A DNA stretch of 16,623 nt from a bacterium (GTDB lineage: Bacteria; JALSQH01): contig JALSQH010000065.1 in assembly GCA_026985515.1 (NCBI GenBank), positions 1 through 16,623 of the forward strand, read 5' to 3'. This document shows, piece by piece, positions 13,934 through 16,623 of this stretch (its first letter is position 1; each line of letters begins with the position of its first letter). A program made the position numbers and the translations under genes. The notes beneath the pieces are model-generated. The model had not been told where the DNA came from and did no database searches. It was given only the letters and a program-made list of their open reading frames with translations.

Positions 13934-15304
13934 CTACCACTCAATACGACAATCAAATTTAACACTTCCTATTTTTTTCCAAATAAAGCCAGATTCATCT
14001 GCCTTTCCACGAAAAATAGAATAAGTGGGCTTTGATGACGATTTACACCCTCCATTTATTATCTCACCTAAGTCTTCGGGAAGCGTTGTAACATTATCTT
14101 TACCCAGAGAAAAAATATAGTTATTATACTGAGTCATTCCTCCAAAACTGTTTATAAGTGAAAACCATCCCATAGGGAATTTCAATGTTATTAACTTAAG
14201 TGGCTCAGATTTTTCAAAATTCTCAAAGTACCATGCAGAAGCAAAATAATCAGGATTATTATCTGAGTCATATGGTAAATATACATCGTAACGACTTCTA
14301 TAAAACTCTCTATTATCCATCCTTGAAAAAGTAAACAAAATCCCATTATCAAATTTGAAAAGTCCTGAAAGGGTCAGAATTTTTTCCTCCTTTAATTCCC
14401 CTGTATTTGAAGTAAAAGAGAAACTATAAAAAATTTTCTCTTGATTTTCCATATTCACTAATTGAAAATTAACAGAATCAGAACTTGAAGATGTTTCACC
14501 TGCAAAGAACGGGAAAGCGAAAAAAGCTTTTTTAAACTTTCCCTTAATACCACCTATCTTTACAAAACTACAACTGTAGTTCTTTTCATTTGTTTCTTCA
14601 ATAGAAAACTTGAAAATATCAACTCCATCCGTAACAAAGGCAAGGTAATATGGAACATTACTAACAGGGTCCATATATACTTCTGCTTTTTCTATTGCTT
14701 CAGGCAATTCACAATCAAATTTTACATCTCTTGAAACTGGCTCAAAATTCCAACAGTATTTACTTCCACCACAATGCGTTACCCAGTTCCATTCACCTTC
14801 GTTGGAATAGAAAAAGAATATATCCCCTCCATATCTGAATACATAATTTGACATAACAAAAAGTCCATTAGATAAGCTCCTTCTGGAAATTATCTTTTTA
14901 TCAATTGAGTAAACAGAATACTCTACAGGCTCATTAATACTGCATCCCTTCCACCAGGTTACAATATACTCATCCGACGGAAAAGCAAGGGGGTAAATTT
15001 TATTAAAAAAATAATACTTATTTAATTCACACTTACCATCTATTTTTAAATCTTTAAGCTTTTGGAATCCAGAACTTTCCATCTTGAAAATATGCACTTT
15101 GCTATAGCATTCATCGTGATTAAAAAGGCCGCCATTAACCGCGAAATATTCAACTTTAACTAAATAAAGAGAATGTTCCTTTTTTAAAAAGAAGATCGTT
15201 GGTGAAGGTGTGCTTTCCTGTTCATAAGAAGGACAATAATTACAGGAGGAAAAAATAATTGAAACAAAAGAAATGAAAAAAAATACTAAAATCCTATTGG
15301 TCAT
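13934..15304 (-). CDS. putative lipoprotein, unknown function
   Basis: This 456-residue protein has a lipoprotein signal: MTNRILVFFFISFVSIIFSS then Cys21, with F-S-S-C as lipobox. The mature part has many short aromatic beta-strand-like segments (for example YYFFNKIYPL, IFFFYSNEGEWNW, IFYSFSF), suggesting an extracytoplasmic beta-propeller or similar. Cysteines recur (CSIN, CGGSKYCW, NYSCSF, FDCRIEW at the C-terminus), so disulfides are likely. No family recognised. It starts 12 bases after the stop of the sorting-tail protein, with AAGG as a weak ribosome-binding site, so the two form one transcription unit. The pairing resembles the large protein plus lipoprotein pair at the left edge, although I see no convincing sequence similarity between the two lipoproteins. 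Confidence 0.85.
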   Translation of the reverse strand: MTNRILVFFFISFVSIIFSSCNYCPSYEQESTPSPTIFFLKKEHSLYLVKVEYFAVNGGLFNHDECYSKVHIFKMESSGFQKLKDLKIDGKCELNKYYFFNKIYPLAFPSDEYIVTWWKGCSINEPVEYSVYSIDKKIISRRSLSNGLFVMSNYVFRYGGDIFFFYSNEGEWNWVTHCGGSKYCWNFEPVSRDVKFDCELPEAIEKAEVYMDPVSNVPYYLAFVTDGVDIFKFSIEETNEKNYSCSFVKIGGIKGKFKKAFFAFPFFAGETSSSSDSVNFQLVNMENQEKIFYSFSFTSNTGELKEEKILTLSGLFKFDNGILFTFSRMDNREFYRSRYDVYLPYDSDNNPDYFASAWYFENFEKSEPLKLITLKFPMGWFSLINSFGGMTQYNNYIFSLGKDNVTTLPEDLGEIINGGCKSSSKPTYSIFRGKADESGFIWKKIGSVKFDCRIEW

Positions 15305-15316
15305 TTTCTAACCTTT

Positions 15317-16623
15317 TTATCTTGAACGAAATAGTTTTCTTATTGGTATCCCAACAAAAAGCATTATTATTAACAGGACGTTATCAAGAGTGCCACTCTG
15401 AGAACAACCACCTCCTCCACCACTACCACCACCAGGAGGAGACGGTTTAGGGCAAATATGCCCTTTTGGATGCACTTCTACCTCATCCCAAACTGCACCT
15501 GTCGCCCACCAGTCTATTCTATGGTCCCCGAAGATTTCCTCACTTGTTGAAATTTTCGAATCTGAAAAAGCACTTTTAGGTGGAACAAAAACAAGATGCA
15601 CATAATGTCTTGTGTAAGAATAAACAGTTTCACCCCACAATGTCTTTTTTACTCTTACTGTTCTCAAACCGTAAGCAATTGCTGTATGACCATCTTGCCA
15701 GAATTGTGAACCTGATGCATAACTGTGAAGAACTGGATAATTATTGGTTATATCATTATAAAGATAATAATGAGGAACAACTCCTCCTAAATCAACATCT
15801 GTTCTTTTATCTGTACCTATTATTCTGTAACCAAAACCTGTTGCACTTCTGCCAAAACCCCTTCCATCAATTATTCCCTCAAAAGAAACTTTTGCGTTGG
15901 AAAATATTGGAATAGCAACTCCTGGCAAATCACTCACACTATCAGCATACTGTATCGTCACTACTTTACTACCAATCTGTCCAATATTTTCTTTTATAAT
16001 TTTTTCCACTATCTTCCTCATCACCATCTGACTGAACTTAACCTTCATCCTACCTCTATTGTGCAAATTGTGTGCCACGAAAAGCCCTCCGTATATCTCA
16101 ACCTCTGCATTGCAACCTGTCATCATCTGACCTGTATAAATACAGGTATTAAATCTCCCATATCCGTCAACTCTCAACATACTCCTGACAAGCAACCCTG
16201 GGCACTCAATACTTTGAAGAATAAGAGTGCTCTCGCTATCAATAATGAACGCTCCATTCACACTCAGATCCCCAAGTAAATCCACCCAAGCACCATTCAT
16301 CTTTACCCCACTTTCAAAAACGGCACTTCCCCTTACATAACCCTGTCCCTCTATAATCCACTCATCTCCATCCCATCTGAATGTTACCCCTCCAGTAGTG
16401 AATTCACCATAACCAACAATCTCTCCATCCTGAGTCACCTCTCCCGAATCAGAAAATATATATGTCGTATCAGAAATCCTTCTGCCATAATTCCTCCCAA
16501 AAAGATTATCGGGACCTTTGATACATTTATGCTTCTCAATCACATCCTCAACATCCAGCTCCCCTTCCCTGTGAATTCTCCGACAGAACAGTTCTGCATT
16601 ACTTCTGATAACACCGCAATTAT
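15317..16623 (-). CDS. beta-rich exported protein with C-terminal Gly-Cys-hydrophobic-Arg sorting tail (5' end outside window)
   Basis: The frame is open from the right edge to TAA 15317 (434 residues visible). A GTG at 16543 could start it, but protein-like sequence (RSNAELFCRRIHREGELDVED) continues upstream in frame, so the true start lies beyond the window. Residues after 16500 form short Gly-rich strands (VRGSAVFESGVKMNGAWVDL, VNGAFIIDSESTLILQS), suggesting a beta-helix or carbohydrate-type surface fold. The C-terminus is a Pro/Gly linker, GGGGGC, a hydrophobic stretch (VLLIIMLFVGIPI) and a basic end (RKLFRSR). That is the three-part plan of envelope-anchoring signals such as MYXO-CTERM and Synerg-CTERM. 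Function unknown; surface attachment is the likely fate. Confidence 0.82.
   Translation of the reverse strand, partial: NCGVIRSNAELFCRRIHREGELDVEDVIEKHKCIKGPDNLFGRNYGRRISDTTYIFSDSGEVTQDGEIVGYGEFTTGGVTFRWDGDEWIIEGQGYVRGSAVFESGVKMNGAWVDLLGDLSVNGAFIIDSESTLILQSIECPGLLVRSMLRVDGYGRFNTCIYTGQMMTGCNAEVEIYGGLFVAHNLHNRGRMKVKFSQMVMRKIVEKIIKENIGQIGSKVVTIQYADSVSDLPGVAIPIFSNAKVSFEGIIDGRGFGRSATGFGYRIIGTDKRTDVDLGGVVPHYYLYNDITNNYPVLHSYASGSQFWQDGHTAIAYGLRTVRVKKTLWGETVYSYTRHYVHLVFVPPKSAFSDSKISTSEEIFGDHRIDWWATGAVWDEVEVHPKGHICPKPSPPGGGSGGGGGCSQSGTLDNVLLIIMLFVGIPIRKLFRSR
15320..15433 (-). other. C-terminal sorting/anchor signal within the beta-rich protein
   Basis: These 38 codons encode the Gly linker ending in Cys, then SQSGTLDN, a hydrophobic segment of about 13 residues, and RKLFRSR. 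Tails of this order are processed and anchored by dedicated intramembrane or transpeptidase-like sortases in other phyla. The exact subfamily is not assigned. Confidence 0.6.

Noticed and set aside
13541-14035. 164-codon plus-strand frame, with other plus-strand frames such as 2908-3276 and 15580-15915
   Set aside because: They lie opposite well-supported genes, have low-complexity shadow-like translations, and lack ribosome-binding sites.

Overview
This is an AT-rich bacterial segment. It probably comes from a low-GC lineage of the delta-proteobacterial/Myxococcota kind, though I hold this loosely. The clues are a DUF2378/V4R-like protein (a family best known from Myxococcus paralogues), several lipoproteins, Cys-rich exported proteins, and a Gly-Cys-hydrophobic-Arg C-terminal tail resembling MYXO-CTERM/Synerg-CTERM sorting signals. 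There is no rRNA, tRNA, CRISPR array or transposase.

Layout: (1) Positions 1-6334, minus strand, form an envelope/secreted-protein cluster. Read in transcription order it has a degraded secreted-protein gene (6334-5061, broken by frameshifts and stops), a fibronectin-III plus PQQ-type beta-propeller lipoprotein split by a frameshift (5064-3653), a second large Cys-rich protein split into two reading frames (about 3456-1010), and a lipoprotein running off the left edge (1006-1). The broken first gene and the large Cys-rich gene look like paralogues by eye.

(2) Positions 6335-6496 are a divergent intergenic region with a good sigma70-type promoter on each strand. (3) Positions 6497-12599, plus strand, form an intact, tightly packed metabolic operon. 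It encodes a sphingosine-1-phosphate-lyase-like PLP enzyme, a GltS/ESS-type sodium-coupled carboxylate or amino acid transporter, a TSUP (TauE/SafE-like) permease, a GlcD-type FAD 2-hydroxyacid dehydrogenase, and a GlcF/HdrD-like iron-sulfur protein whose first CCG cluster site has lost nearly all its cysteines. Together these suggest uptake of an anionic amino compound, PLP-dependent lyase or decarboxylase chemistry, export of a product, and oxidation of a hydroxyacid into the electron transport chain. The substrate is not determined by the sequence.

(4) Positions 13810-12585, minus strand, hold a two-gene operon: a DUF2378-like putative sensor and a TetR regulator with a WHG-type C-terminal domain. 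It has a clear promoter and a flanking imperfect palindrome, and it is tail-to-tail with the metabolic operon. (5) Positions 16623-13934, minus strand, hold a second envelope pair: a beta-rich protein with a C-terminal sorting tail (5' end beyond the window) followed by a lipoprotein. The metabolic and regulatory genes are intact, whereas the envelope genes at about 2.9-6.3 kb show repeated frame breaks. That contrast points to decay of the envelope cluster or, less likely, to local sequence errors.
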